Assembly: GCA_900552225.1 (NCBI GenBank)
Contig: URYX01000041.1
Location: 1 to 11,686 of the forward strand
Source: an uncultured Oscillospiraceae bacterium
Lineage (GTDB): Bacteria; Bacillota; Clostridia; Oscillospirales; Acutalibacteraceae
DNA: 11,686 nucleotides
Direction: 5' to 3'
Shown piece after piece: positions 1 to 6,024 of this stretch. Position 1 is the first letter of the stretch; every line of letters begins with the position of its first letter. The notes below the pieces were generated by a model that was not told the origin of the DNA, ran no database searches, and worked only from the letters and a program-made list of their open reading frames with translations. The position numbers and the translations under genes are program-made.

Positions 1-495
1 CCATTGCCAAGATTTATCTGACCGTGATCCGCGGAACGCCGGTGATGATTCAGCTGCTGCTGATTTACTACGGCGTGTTTTCCGCCGTGAAGATCGACAA
101 GCTGGTGGTGGCCATCTTTGCCTTCGGCATCAACTCCGGCGCCTATGTGGCGGAGATTGTGCGGTCGGGCATTATGGCGGTGGATGCTGGGCAGATGGAG
201 GCGGGGCGCTCGCTCGGTCTCGGCTATGTGCAGACGATGTGGTACATCATCATGCCGCAGGCCTTCAAAAACGTGCTGCCGGCTCTCGGCAACGAGTTTA
301 TCGTGCTGCTGAAGGAGACCTCGGTGGCCGGCTACATCGGTCTGGAGGACCAAGGGCGGCGACGTCATCCGGAGTCAGACCTTCTCCGCCTTTATGCCGC
401 TGATTGCGGTGGCGCTGATCTATCTGGCCTTTGTCATGCTGCTCAGCGCCGGTGTCGGCAAGCTGGAGAGGAGGCTGAAGAACAGTGACCGATAA
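1..495 (+). pseudogene. Amino acid ABC transporter permease (HisM/GlnP family), 5' partial and frameshifted
   Basis: Integral membrane permease of a polar amino acid importer; it would pair with the ATPase that follows and a substrate-binding protein outside the window. The reading frame is already open at the left edge, so the N-terminal part is missing. Family signs are the RGTP motif near the start (ATCCGCGGAACGCCG from position 27) and the cytoplasmic EAA loop that contacts the ATPase (roughly MEAGRSLGLGY, about 198-230), followed by the conserved ETSVAGYIGLED stretch. After codon 348-350 the frame is lost: in frame it gives QGRRRHPESD and stops at 486-488. Shifting frame at 352 restores a normal family C-terminus (KGGDVIRSQTFSAFMPLIAV, then a last membrane segment and LERRLKNSDR) ending with TAA at 493-495. 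The expected GACCTGACCAAG is present as GACCAAG, a 5-nt loss between two GACC copies. Either a real inactivating mutation or a sequencing/assembly error. Substrate cannot be told. The restored end overlaps the ATPase start by 11 nt. Confidence 0.
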
Positions 496-1261
496 GACGG
501 AAATGACGGCGGACGCAGCCATGCAGCCGGAGGAATGCCTCATCCGGGTCGAAAATCTGCAGAAATCCTTCGGCAAGCTGGAGGTGCTGAAGGGAATTCA
601 TCTGGAAATCCGCAAGGGCGAGGTGGTAGCCATCATCGGCCCGTCCGGCTCCGGAAAATCCACCCTGCTGCGGTCGCTCAACCTGCTGGAGGAGCCGACC
701 GGGGGACATATCTATTTTGAGGGCGTGGACATTACCGACCGGAAGGTGGACATCAACGTGCACCGCCGGAAGATGGGTATGGTGTTTCAGCAGTTCAATC
801 TGTTCCCGCATATGACGGTGCTGCGGAATATGACGCTGGCTCCCATCAAGCTGCTCAAGCTCAGCGAGGCGGAGGCGAAGGAGCGGGCGCTGTCCCTGCT
901 CGACCGCGTGGGGCTGAAGGACCGTGCGGATGCCTATCCGTCGCAGCTGTCGGGCGGTCAGAAGCAGCGGGTGGCCATTGTGCGTGCGCTGTGTATGCAG
1001 CCGGACGTGCTGTTGTTTGACGAGCCGACCTCGGCCCTCGATCCCGAGATGGTGGGCGAGGTGCTCGATGTGATGCGCTCTTTGGCGGACAGTGGGATGA
1101 CCATGGTGGTGGTGACGCACGAAATGGGCTTTGCCCGGGAGGTGGCGTCGCGGGTGCTGTTCATGGATGAGGGGATCATTCAGGAGCAGGCGGAGCCGCG
1201 TGCGTTTTTCGAGAATCCCCAAAATCCGCGTCTGCGGGACTTCCTGTCCAAGGTACTGTAA
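485..1261 (+). CDS. Polar amino acid ABC transporter ATP-binding protein (GlnQ/HisP family)
   Basis: Cytoplasmic ATPase that powers amino acid import through the permease just upstream. At 258 residues it is slightly longer than the usual 240 because of an N-terminal leader of about 18 residues. All ABC motifs are intact: Walker A GPSGSGKST (residues 52-60), Q-loop VFQQFNLF (about 101-107), signature LSGGQKQR (155-162), Walker B VLLFDE (175-180) followed by PTSALDPE, and the switch histidine in THEMGF (His212). The SALDPEMVGEVLDVM and EMGFAREVASRV stretches are typical of the amino acid uptake subfamily. The GTG start at 485 is chosen because GGAGAGGAGG at 465-474 lies 10 nt upstream; the in-frame ATG at 503 has no good site. 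The start lies inside the end of the permease frame, so the two are translationally coupled. The gene is intact, so if the permease frameshift is real this ATPase is orphaned here. The amino acid transported is unknown. Confidence 0.
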   Translation: MTDKTEMTADAAMQPEECLIRVENLQKSFGKLEVLKGIHLEIRKGEVVAIIGPSGSGKSTLLRSLNLLEEPTGGHIYFEGVDITDRKVDINVHRRKMGMVFQQFNLFPHMTVLRNMTLAPIKLLKLSEAEAKERALSLLDRVGLKDRADAYPSQLSGGQKQRVAIVRALCMQPDVLLFDEPTSALDPEMVGEVLDVMRSLADSGMTMVVVTHEMGFAREVASRVLFMDEGIIQEQAEPRAFFENPQNPRLRDFLSKVL

Positions 1262-1295
1262 GCCGGATGTTCTGTCGATACCTCGCTATATGTGA

Positions 1296-1333
1296 GAACC
1301 CCCGCGGGAGGCCGAGGTCTCCCGCGGGGGTTC
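1296..1333. terminator. GC-rich hairpin after the amino acid importer genes
   Basis: Perfect 15-bp inverted repeat: GAACCCCCGCGGGAG at 1296-1310 pairs with CTCCCGCGGGGGTTC at 1319-1333, with an 8-nt loop. It begins 35 nt after the ATPase stop codon, the position expected of a transcription terminator. No T-run follows on either strand, so it is not a textbook intrinsic terminator; it may act as a 3'-end stabiliser, or together with the adjoining hairpin. Confidence 0.
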
Positions 1334-1369
1334 CGAGCTTGTCAAAAAATCTGTTTTTGACAAGCTCGG
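1333..1369. repeat. Second perfect inverted repeat abutting the first hairpin
   Basis: CCGAGCTTGTCAAAAA (1333-1348) and TTTTTGACAAGCTCGG (1354-1369) form a perfect 16-bp stem with the 5-nt loop ATCTG. The first base is shared with the last base of the preceding hairpin, so both can form back to back with almost no spacer. The A-run and T-run sit at the top of the stem, so it could serve as a bidirectional terminator or be a small dispersed repeat. The segment TGTCAAAAAA recurs near the right end of the window, also just after a GGGTTC hairpin arm. Confidence 0.
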
Positions 1370-1557
1370 AGGCTGTCTGAAAGGCTGCAGGGACAGGGCC
1401 TATCTTCACAGGAGATGCCGCAGATAGGCAGGAGACCGGAAATGGTCCCCGGCATAGCATGGGGCGGCACTGTACACCAACCTGCGGTTGAAAACAATAC
1501 GACTTTTTGGCGGTAGTGTGGACAGGAAATGTACGGAGGGGGCTTTGATAAAAGCTC
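1370..1557. other. Non-coding stretch with short hairpins, no gene recognised
   Basis: Part of the 471-nt gap between the importer ATPase and the ABC-2 operon. I see no convincing gene on either strand. Short inverted repeats are present: GCCTATCT (1398-1405) with AGATAGGC (1422-1429), GACC/GGTC (1434-1437 and 1444-1447), and CAACC-TGC-GGTTG (1478-1490). The last, about 70 nt upstream of the promoter -35, could be an operator, but this is only a possibility. The stretch is less GC-rich and more varied than the flanking genes. No known riboswitch was recognised. Confidence 0.
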
Positions 1558-1586
1558 TTGACAGACGGCGGCCGAGGGGGTACAAT
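1558..1586 (+). promoter_or_regulatory. Consensus sigma-A promoter for the ABC-2 exporter operon
   Basis: TTGACA at 1558-1563, a 17-nt spacer, and TACAAT at 1581-1586: an exact -35 match and a five-of-six -10 match at optimal spacing. Transcription would start near 1593, giving a leader of about 140 nt before the first start codon at 1733. Such a strong promoter ahead of a terminator-like hairpin suggests that output is set after initiation. Confidence 0.
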
Positions 1587-1651
1587 AAAACCGACATCTG
1601 CAAGTGCGCACCTGTCAGAAACTCGTGAAACAGGATACAGAGGAAAGCCGG

Positions 1652-1711
1652 ACGCAGAGACGCAGAGCGGAGCCTCCACCGAGCGGTGGACGGCGGTCTC
1701 TGCGTTTTTTT
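1652..1711 (+). terminator. Intrinsic terminator inside the leader of the ABC-2 operon (candidate attenuator)
   Basis: ACGCAGAGAC (1652-1661) pairs perfectly with GTCTCTGCGT (1696-1705), followed directly by seven T residues (1705-1711). An inner hairpin, TCCACC (1675-1680) with GGTGGA (1685-1690), can stack inside the loop. The terminator lies downstream of the promoter at 1558-1586 and ends 21 nt before the start codon at 1733, so transcripts must read through it to express the operon. The tandem GACGCAGA (1651-1658 and 1659-1666) gives a second possible pairing register. Alternatively the promoter and terminator define a short RNA of about 120 nt. No leader peptide with a ribosome binding site was found, and the ligand or factor, if any, is unknown. 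Confidence 0.
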
Positions 1712-1732
1712 GTGAGGGTAAGGGGGAATACG

Positions 1733-2644
1733 ATGGAACACAGTATTGAAATCGAAGGACTCAACAAATCCTTCGGCAGCGTGAGGGCAGTGCACGACCT
1801 GTCCTTTCACGTGAAAACGGGAGAGCTGTTCGCGTTTCTGGGCGTCAACGGTGCCGGAAAATCGACCACCATCTCCATTCTGTGCGGTCAGCTGCGCAAG
1901 GACAGCGGCCGGGTCACGGTTTGCGGAGAGAGCGTGGACGGCGACCTCGGCAAAATCACCCGCCGTCTCGGGGTGGTATTTCAGGATTCTGTGCTGGATC
2001 AGGTGCTGAGCGTGCGGGACAATCTGCAGAGCCGTGCGGCCCTGTACGGCATCACCGGTGCGGCCTTCCGCGAGCGGATGGGGGAGCTGGCACGGCTGCT
2101 GGATTTTGAAAATCTGCTCGGCCGGACGGTCGGCAGGCTGTCCGGCGGACAGCGCCGCCGCATCGACATCGCCCGCGCTCTGCTGCACCGGCCGGAAATC
2201 CTCATTCTGGATGAGCCGACAACGGGCCTCGACCCGCAGACGCGGCGGCTTTTGTGGAATGTGGTGCAGGATCTGCGCCGCCGGGAGAAAATGACGGTAT
2301 TCCTCACCACGCATTACATGGAGGAGGCGGCCGATGCGGATTATGTGGTGATCCTCGACAGCGGAAGCATTGCCGCCGAGGGCACACCGCTGCAGCTGAA
2401 AAATACCTATACGGGCGACTTTATCACGCTGTACGGCGTGACGGAGGAGCAGGCCGCGGTGCTCGGGATGCCGTGCGAGACGCTGCGGGATGCCGTGCGG
2501 GTGTCGGTGCCGGATACCGCGGCGGCGACACAGATGATCATGGTGCATCCGGAGCTGTTTACGGATTATGAGATCACCAAAGGGAAGATGGACGATGTTT
2601 TCCTGGCGGTGACCGGCAAAAAGCTGGGAGGTGAGGAGCAATGA
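1733..2644 (+). CDS. ABC-2 exporter ATP-binding protein (DrrA/CcmA-like)
   Basis: Cytoplasmic ATPase of 303 residues that should drive the ABC-2 permease encoded immediately downstream; drug, lipid or peptide export is typical of the family, but the substrate cannot be read from sequence. Motifs: Walker A GVNGAGKST (37-45), signature LSGGQRRR (136-143), Walker B ILILDE (156-161) followed by PTTGLDPQTRR, and switch His194 in TTHYMEEAADAD, the form usual in DrrA-type proteins. A C-terminal domain of about 80 residues after the nucleotide-binding domain is also typical of this group. The ATG at 1733 is preferred because AGGGGGAA lies just upstream (1720-1727). The frame stays open back to a GTG at 1604, but that would translate the terminator hairpin and lacks a ribosome binding site. 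The stop overlaps the next start as ATGA (2641-2644), indicating coupled translation. First gene of a four-gene operon. Confidence 0.
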   Translation: MEHSIEIEGLNKSFGSVRAVHDLSFHVKTGELFAFLGVNGAGKSTTISILCGQLRKDSGRVTVCGESVDGDLGKITRRLGVVFQDSVLDQVLSVRDNLQSRAALYGITGAAFRERMGELARLLDFENLLGRTVGRLSGGQRRRIDIARALLHRPEILILDEPTTGLDPQTRRLLWNVVQDLRRREKMTVFLTTHYMEEAADADYVVILDSGSIAAEGTPLQLKNTYTGDFITLYGVTEEQAAVLGMPCETLRDAVRVSVPDTAAATQMIMVHPELFTDYEITKGKMDDVFLAVTGKKLGGEEQ

Positions 2645-3537
2645 AGGGACTCGGTAACCTGATCCGGAGAAACTGCAAGCTGTTTTTCAAGGACAAGGGG
2701 ATGTTTTTCACTTCGCTGATCACCCCTGTCATTCTGCTTGTGCTGTATACCACCTTTTTGGCGGGTATTTACCGCGACAGCTTCCGCGGTGCGCTGCCGG
2801 AGACGATGGCCGTCAGCGCCTCGCTGATCAACGCCACCGTGGGGGGACAGCTGGTTTCCTCTCTGCTGGCGGTGAGCTGCGTGACGGTGGCGTTCTGCTC
2901 CAACCTGCTGATGGTGCAGGATAAGGTGAGCGGCGCGCGGCGCGATTTGAGCGTGACGCCGGTGAAGCGCTCCACGCTGGCCATCGGCTATTTCGGTGCC
3001 TCGGCGCTGACGACACTCGCCATCAACGGTGTCGGGCTCGGAGCCTGCCTGCTGTATCTGGCCAAAACGGGATGGTACCTGTCGGTCGGAGACGTGCTTC
3101 TGCTGCTGTCGGATGTGGTGCTGCTGACGCTGTTCGGGGTGGCCCTGTCCTCCTGTATCCATTTCTTCCTTTCCACCGGCGGGCAGGCCTCCGCGGTGGG
3201 CACCGTCGTCAGTGCGGGCTACGGCTTTATCTGCGGGGCCTATATGCCGATCTCCAACTTCTCGGAGGGGCTGCAGAGGGTGCTGTCCTTTTTGCCCGGT
3301 ACCTACGGCACGAGCCTGCTGCGCAACCATGCGCTGCGCGGGGTGTATGCCGAGATGGAGGCGGTCGGGTTTCCGTCGGAGGTAATCGAGGGGATCCGCG
3401 ATTCGGTGGACTGCAACCTCTATTTCTTCGGGAATAAGGTGGAGCTTCCGGCCATGTATGCGGTGCTGGCCGGTTCGGTGATTTTGCTGACGGCCCTGTA
3501 TGTGGGGATTCATCAATGGAAAACGCGCAGAGCCTGA
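2641..3537 (+). CDS. ABC-2 type transporter permease (DrrB-like)
   Basis: Membrane partner of the preceding ATPase, 298 residues, normal for a six-span ABC-2 permease. After a basic cytoplasmic N-terminus (LIRRNCKLFFKDKG) the likely membrane spans are near residues 22-43, 67-91, 112-137, 148-172, 178-200 and 268-290. The stretch DKVSGARRDLSVTPVKR after span 2 matches the cytoplasmic coupling segment of ABC-2 permeases, and SFLPGTYGTSLLR before the large extracytoplasmic loop is a family-typical motif. The start overlaps the ATPase stop by 4 nt, with GGGAGGTGA at 2626-2634 as a good ribosome binding site. The extracytoplasmic segment between spans 5 and 6 (about 60 residues) is longer than the other loops. 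The assignment to the ABC-2 permease family is secure; the substrate is unknown. The next ATPase follows after 31 nt. Confidence 0.
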   Translation: MKGLGNLIRRNCKLFFKDKGMFFTSLITPVILLVLYTTFLAGIYRDSFRGALPETMAVSASLINATVGGQLVSSLLAVSCVTVAFCSNLLMVQDKVSGARRDLSVTPVKRSTLAIGYFGASALTTLAINGVGLGACLLYLAKTGWYLSVGDVLLLLSDVVLLTLFGVALSSCIHFFLSTGGQASAVGTVVSAGYGFICGAYMPISNFSEGLQRVLSFLPGTYGTSLLRNHALRGVYAEMEAVGFPSEVIEGIRDSVDCNLYFFGNKVELPAMYAVLAGSVILLTALYVGIHQWKTRRA

Positions 3538-3568
3538 CGGGTGCTGCGGAGAGAAAGGAAACGGAGCT

Positions 3569-4282
3569 ATGCTGAAGATTGAGCATCTGACCAAGCGCTA
3601 CGGGGAGAAAACGGCGGTGGACGACCTGTCGCTGCATATTGCCCCCGGCGAGATTTACGGGTTTATCGGCCATAACGGAGCGGGCAAGACCACGACGCTG
3701 AAGGCGACGGCCGGCATTCTGCCCTTTGAGGAGGGGGAGATTACGGTCGGCGGACTCTCGATCCGTCAGGATCCCCTGTCGTGCAAGCGGCAGATGGCCT
3801 ACATTCCGGATAACCCCGACCTGTATGAGTTCATGACCGGAATCCGCTATCTGAATTTTATTGCGGATATTTTCGGCATCGGCGCCGCCGAGCGGCAGGA
3901 GCGGATCCGGGAGCTTGCCGGTCGCTTTGAGCTGACGCAGGACCTGGCACAGCCGATTGCCGCCTATTCGCACGGCATGAAGCAGAAGCTGGCCATTATT
4001 GCGGCCTGGCTGCATGAGCCGAAGCTGATTCTCATGGACGAGCCGTTTGTCGGGCTTGATCCCAAGGCTGCCCATCTGCTGAAGGGTATGATGCGGGAGG
4101 TCTGCGACAACGGCGGCGCCATCTTCTTCTCCACGCACGTGCTGGAGGTCGCGGAAAAGCTGTGTGACAAGGTGGCCATTATCAAGGGCGGCCGCCTCAT
4201 TCGCTCGGGCACCATGGAGGAGGTCAAGGGCGACGACACCCTCGAGGATGTGTTCCTGGAGCTGGAGGAAGAATCATGCTGA
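3569..4282 (+). CDS. ABC-2 exporter ATP-binding protein, second system
   Basis: ATPase of 237 residues, expected to pair with the 532-residue permease that follows. Motifs: Walker A GHNGAGKTT (34-42); a signature of the variant form YSHGMKQK (133-140) in place of LSGGQ, which is normal for this exporter subfamily and should not be read as inactivation; Walker B LILMDE (153-158) followed by PFVGLDP; switch His190 in STHVLEVAEKLCD. It lacks the extra C-terminal domain of the first ATPase of the operon, so the two are not recent duplicates. The ATG at 3569 is chosen because AAGGA lies about 9 nt upstream (3555-3559); the frame is open further back but would overlap the previous gene by about 40 nt. 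The 3' end overlaps the next start by 7 nt (ATGCTGA, 4276-4282). Cotranscription with the first ABC pair is inferred from the 31-nt gap without a terminator. Confidence 0.
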   Translation: MLKIEHLTKRYGEKTAVDDLSLHIAPGEIYGFIGHNGAGKTTTLKATAGILPFEEGEITVGGLSIRQDPLSCKRQMAYIPDNPDLYEFMTGIRYLNFIADIFGIGAAERQERIRELAGRFELTQDLAQPIAAYSHGMKQKLAIIAAWLHEPKLILMDEPFVGLDPKAAHLLKGMMREVCDNGGAIFFSTHVLEVAEKLCDKVAIIKGGRLIRSGTMEEVKGDDTLEDVFLELEEESC

Positions 4283-5874
4283 AAACTCTGCTGAAAAAGC
4301 AGCTGCTGGAGATCAACCGCAGCTTCTTTTTGAATCCCAAGACCGGAAAGAGCCGCGGCCGGGCCGGCAGCATCCTGTGGATTGTCCTGTATGCGGTGCT
4401 GGTGGTCGGTGTGCTCGGCGGACTGTTTGTGTGGGTCTCCTCCCAGCTGTGCACCGCCATGACGGGACTTGGGCTGGACTGGCTGTATTTTACCGTTCTC
4501 GGACTGATGGCCGTGGCCCTCGGCGTATTCGGCAGCGTGTTCAATACGTATGCCGGGCTGTATCTGGCCAAGGATAACGACCTGCTGCTGTCGATGCCGA
4601 TCCCCGTGCGGTATATTCTGATGTCCCGTCTGCTCGGGGTTTATCTGATGGGCCTGCTGTTTTCGGGCGTGGTGATGATTCCGGCGGCCGCAGTCTACGC
4701 GGTGCAGGGTGCCTGCACCGCGGCCACGCTGCTCGGCGCGGTTTTGTCGGTGCTGGTCGTTTCGCTGACCGTGCTGATTCTGTCCTGCTTGCTCGGCTGG
4801 GTGGTGGCGCAGATCAGCCGCCGCCTGAAAAACAAGAGCTTCATCACCGTTCTGGCCTCGCTGGCATTTCTGGCGGTGTATTATCTGTTCTATTTCCGGG
4901 CAACCGAGCTGCTCGGTGCCCTGGTGGAAAATGCGACGAGCGTCGGCGGCACCATCCGGAGAGCGGCCTATCCGCTCTATGCCTTCGGACAAATGGGTGC
5001 CGGAAACCTGTGGGCGGCACTGGCGGTGACGGCGGCTGTGCTGCTGCTGACCGTGCTGACCTGCTATGTGCTGTCGCGCGGCTTCCTGAAGCTGGCAACC
5101 GCCTCCGTCGGCACCGGCCGGGCGGTCTACCGGGAACGGGAGGCGAAGGTACGCAGCGTGGACGGTGCCCTGCTGCAAAAGGAGCTGCGCCGCTTTATCG
5201 CCAGCCCCACCTATATGCTGAACTGCGGCCTGGCTACGCTGCTGCTGCCGGCGGCGGCCATTGCGCTGCTGCTGAAGGGAGGCTGGCTGGCGGAGCTTCT
5301 GAACCCGCTGTTTGAGCCGGATACGGGAGCCGTTGCGGTGCTGGCGATAACGGCGATCGAGTGGCTTGCCGCCTCCAATATCATCAGCACACCGTCCGTC
5401 TCCCTGGAGGGCAAAAGCCTGTGGCTGATACAGTCACTGCCGGTGACGCCGTGGCAGGTGCTGCGCGCCAAGCTGTCGCTGCATCTGCTGCTGACGGAGA
5501 TTCCGACCTTTGTGTGTGCGCTCTGCGCCGTTCTCGTGCTGGCCCCCTCCGTGCCGACAGCACTGCTCGGGGTGCTGATGCCGTGTCTCTGCGTGCTGCT
5601 GTCGGCGGAGCTGGGACTGGCACTGGATCTGCGCAAGCCCAATCTGACCTGGAGCAACGAGGTGACCCCCATCAAGCAGAGCATGAACGTGATGCTGACG
5701 CTGTTCGGCGGATGGATGTATACCGCCCTGTTTGCCGTGGGATACTTCACGGTCGGGGCGGTGCTCGGGGCGGCCGGCTATATGGCGGTGTTCGGCGTGC
5801 TGTCCGCGGCGCTGTCGCTGCTTCTGTACCGCTGGCTGAAGCATACGGGAGCGGCGAAGCTCGCGGCGCTGTAA
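4276..5874 (+). CDS. Large ABC exporter permease, about 12 membrane spans (ABC_tran_2-like)
   Basis: Polytopic membrane protein of 532 residues, the likely partner of the ATPase just upstream. Probable spans lie near residues 33-55, 70-93, 121-143, 150-178, 188-207, 245-266, 316-333, 351-368, 402-423, 429-450, 472-492 and 495-519. Two similar cytoplasmic segments, LLLSMPIPVRYILMSRLL (103-120) and WLIQSLPVTPWQVLRAKL (383-400), sit in the two halves, suggesting an internal duplication. The second, preceded by SLEGK, resembles the SREGK...LPV motif I associate with the putative ABC exporter family ABC_tran_2; this is from memory and needs a profile search. A charged cytoplasmic stretch (GRAVYREREAKVRSVDG, 281-297) joins the halves. 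The ribosome binding site GGAGG (4264-4268) lies 7 nt before the ATG inside the previous gene. Last gene of the operon; a terminator follows 43 nt after the stop. Substrate unknown. Confidence 0.
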   Translation: MLKTLLKKQLLEINRSFFLNPKTGKSRGRAGSILWIVLYAVLVVGVLGGLFVWVSSQLCTAMTGLGLDWLYFTVLGLMAVALGVFGSVFNTYAGLYLAKDNDLLLSMPIPVRYILMSRLLGVYLMGLLFSGVVMIPAAAVYAVQGACTAATLLGAVLSVLVVSLTVLILSCLLGWVVAQISRRLKNKSFITVLASLAFLAVYYLFYFRATELLGALVENATSVGGTIRRAAYPLYAFGQMGAGNLWAALAVTAAVLLLTVLTCYVLSRGFLKLATASVGTGRAVYREREAKVRSVDGALLQKELRRFIASPTYMLNCGLATLLLPAAAIALLLKGGWLAELLNPLFEPDTGAVAVLAITAIEWLAASNIISTPSVSLEGKSLWLIQSLPVTPWQVLRAKLSLHLLLTEIPTFVCALCAVLVLAPSVPTALLGVLMPCLCVLLSAELGLALDLRKPNLTWSNEVTPIKQSMNVMLTLFGGWMYTALFAVGYFTVGAVLGAAGYMAVFGVLSAALSLLLYRWLKHTGAAKLAAL

Positions 5875-5916
5875 GCCGTCGGTGCATTGTCTCTGAAGCC
5901 CTATAAAAACGGAAAT

Positions 5917-5969
5917 AAGCCCGCCGCGGTGCTCCTTCGGTCGGGGGCCCGCGGCGGGCTTGACTTTTT
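5917..5969 (+). terminator. Intrinsic terminator of the ABC-2 exporter operon
   Basis: AAGCCCGCCGCGG (5917-5929) pairs perfectly with CCGCGGCGGGCTT (5949-5961), a 13-bp GC-rich stem with a 19-nt loop. It is followed by GAC and a run of five T residues (5965-5969). The descending arm and T-run overlap the -35 box of the next promoter. Confidence 0.
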
Positions 5970-5989
5970 GCGCGTTGCTGTGCTAAAAT
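5960..5989 (+). promoter_or_regulatory. Promoter of the FtsX-like permease operon, extended -10
   Basis: TTGACT at 5960-5965, an 18-nt spacer, and TAAAAT at 5984-5989 preceded by TGC (5981-5983), giving an extended -10. Transcription would start near 5996, leaving a short leader of about 30 nt before the ATG at 6025. The -35 box is formed by the end of the upstream terminator. Confidence 0.
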
Positions 5990-6024
5990 GTGCGCAGACT
6001 GACAGGAAAAGGGAGGGGCTGCGG

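Noticed and set aside
1296..1369. CRISPR repeat or integration site
   Set aside because: There are only two different adjacent hairpins, with no repeat-spacer pattern, no cas gene, no integrase and no tRNA.
1415..1516. Small 33-codon open frame (ATG at 1415, TAG at 1514-1516) as a possible leader peptide
   Set aside because: GGAG directly abuts the ATG with no spacing, it lies upstream of the promoter, and the peptide has no recognisable property.
1604..1732. N-terminal extension of the first ABC-2 ATPase from an upstream GTG
   Set aside because: The frame is open, but it would translate through the terminator hairpin, has no ribosome binding site, and adds residues not expected in the family. 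ATG 1733 with AGGGGGAA is better.
1406..2641. Long - strand open frame across the first ABC-2 ATPase gene and its leader
   Set aside because: The same shadow effect; the translation is His/Arg/Gln-rich without a domain, and the + strand encodes an intact ATPase.
3965..3985. Apparent loss of the LSGGQ signature in the second ABC-2 ATPase
   Set aside because: YSHGMKQK is the normal variant in this exporter subfamily, and Walker A, Walker B and the switch histidine are all intact.
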